From assembly GCA_025642065.1 (NCBI GenBank), contig JAODUP010000054.1, forward strand, positions 733,501 to 797,500: 64,000 bases of DNA, in the 5' to 3' direction. Below, one piece after another: positions 63,340 to 64,000 of the stretch. Position numbers and translations under genes: made by a program. The notes beneath the pieces were generated by a model. That model was given only the letters and a program-made list of their open reading frames with translations, was not told the DNA's origin and did not search any database. Origin of the DNA: Paralvinella palmiformis (Eukaryota > Annelida > Polychaeta > Terebellida > Alvinellidae). Position 1 is the first letter of the stretch, and the number at the start of each line of letters is the position of its first letter.

Positions 63340-63717
63340 ACAACCGGTATTTATTGATATAACTGAGATTTATGCAAACATAGAGAATCATCACTATTAA
63401 CTCTACATTAGCTCATTTATTATCCTCATATTAATCCCTCATGTCACCTGGTCAGCTAAGTCAATTAGTAGTTAAACATTTGGCAGTGAATGCATTGCCT
63501 ATTTCATTGATTGCAATCATATCATGCAACCATATGATTTAACCAATTTACCTACTGGCCACAGAAATACAATGCATTATAGCACACAATGATGAACCAT
63601 GCTAATTAAACCACCAATTGTCTAGCTGCAATTGGCATCAGATATATCATTATCAGTGGCTTGGCTGACTGACTGCCATTATAACAAGATCACAGCTGGA
63701 TAATGTTAGCAACGCAC

Positions 63718-63847
63718 CTGAACAACATGTTCATCAGCACTATGTATAGCTGCAAGAGCACCTCCACAGCCTATGCCTTGATCGTATTGAGGGTCACAAG
63801 ACTGTGGCAGAATTTCTTCATAGCATTGGCTGGAACATCCTCCTAAA
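63718..63847 (-). CDS. Single internal exon of an unrecognised gene extending off the window
   Basis: The minus strand has an acceptor TCTGACACAG before 63847 and a donor CAG|GTGCGT after 63718. The 130-base exon (one base plus 43 codons) reads LGGCSSQCYEEILPQSCDPQ, YDQGIGCGGALAAIHSADEH and VVQ with no stop. It has four cysteines and a small Gly/Ala-rich helix-like segment, and its composition is coding-like. Exons before it should lie beyond 64000. I found no convincing next exon toward lower coordinates, where transposon relics lie. I do not recognise the protein family. Confidence 0.5.
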
Positions 63848-64000
63848 CTGTGTCAGAATTTAATACATTGATTTGTTTTGTTTCCTCCATATTTTCATTC
63901 CAGTAAAAATAAAATATATAACATCGAACTTGTGAGGTTTTTTTCCTGTCTTTATTCCTGTGACTTCGTTTCCTAGATTCGTTATAGACATACCAACCAT

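Overview
The window is eukaryotic nuclear DNA from an invertebrate animal. It is AT-rich and gene-poor, with introns, GT-AG splice sites, AATAAA signals, many long (AC)n, (AG)n and (AT)n microsatellites, tRNA-derived SINEs and decayed animal transposons (CR1-like LINE, hAT, THAP/DDE, FLYWCH- and pogo-type). Together with the gene content this suggests a lophotrochozoan, most likely a mollusc. That placement is inference, because no diagnostic marker is present.

Layout. 1-4.3 kb: microsatellites and the last two exons of an unrecognised + strand gene (stop at 4108). 4.3-22.6 kb: no gene I can support; microsatellites, SINE fragments, a GAGT array (8.2-8.55 kb) and a 1.37-kb minisatellite (13.37-14.74 kb). 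22.6-25.4 kb: a reverse-transcriptase relic and an unidentified GC-richer decayed tract. 26.6-31.8 kb: a small unrecognised two-exon gene (+) convergent with a complete five-exon RDM1 orthologue (-). 35.1-42.1 kb: a transposon-rich block with a FLYWCH remnant, a TIR-bounded element carrying a broken ZNF862-like gene, tandem repeats, a full-length SINE and a near-perfect 340-bp tandem duplication. 42.8-50.0 kb: a complete four-exon VCPKMT (METTL21D) gene (+) with a dead THAP/DDE transposase antisense in intron 1. 50.7-55.6 kb: a complete four-exon MORN2 gene (-), convergent with VCPKMT, with a pogo/Tigger-like MITE in intron 1. 58.3-63.3 kb: nested transposon relics (CR1-like LINE split by a hAT-like insertion, a hAT C-terminus, and a FLYWCH element with about 58-bp TIRs). 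63.7-63.85 kb: one exon of a further - strand gene running off the window.

The three identified genes do not form a pathway. RDM1 is an RRM protein linked to RAD52-like DNA/RNA binding, VCPKMT is a protein-lysine methyltransferase acting on VCP/p97, and MORN2 is a small MORN-repeat protein. They were assembled by joining exons with matching phases and recognising conserved motifs; the products have 285, 216 and 145 residues. The most unusual material is transposable: the FLYWCH element whose terminal repeats are built from a repeated GTGAGCATTTGTCC-like unit and recur as a fragment 24 kb away, and the ZNF862-like element bounded by inverted repeats.
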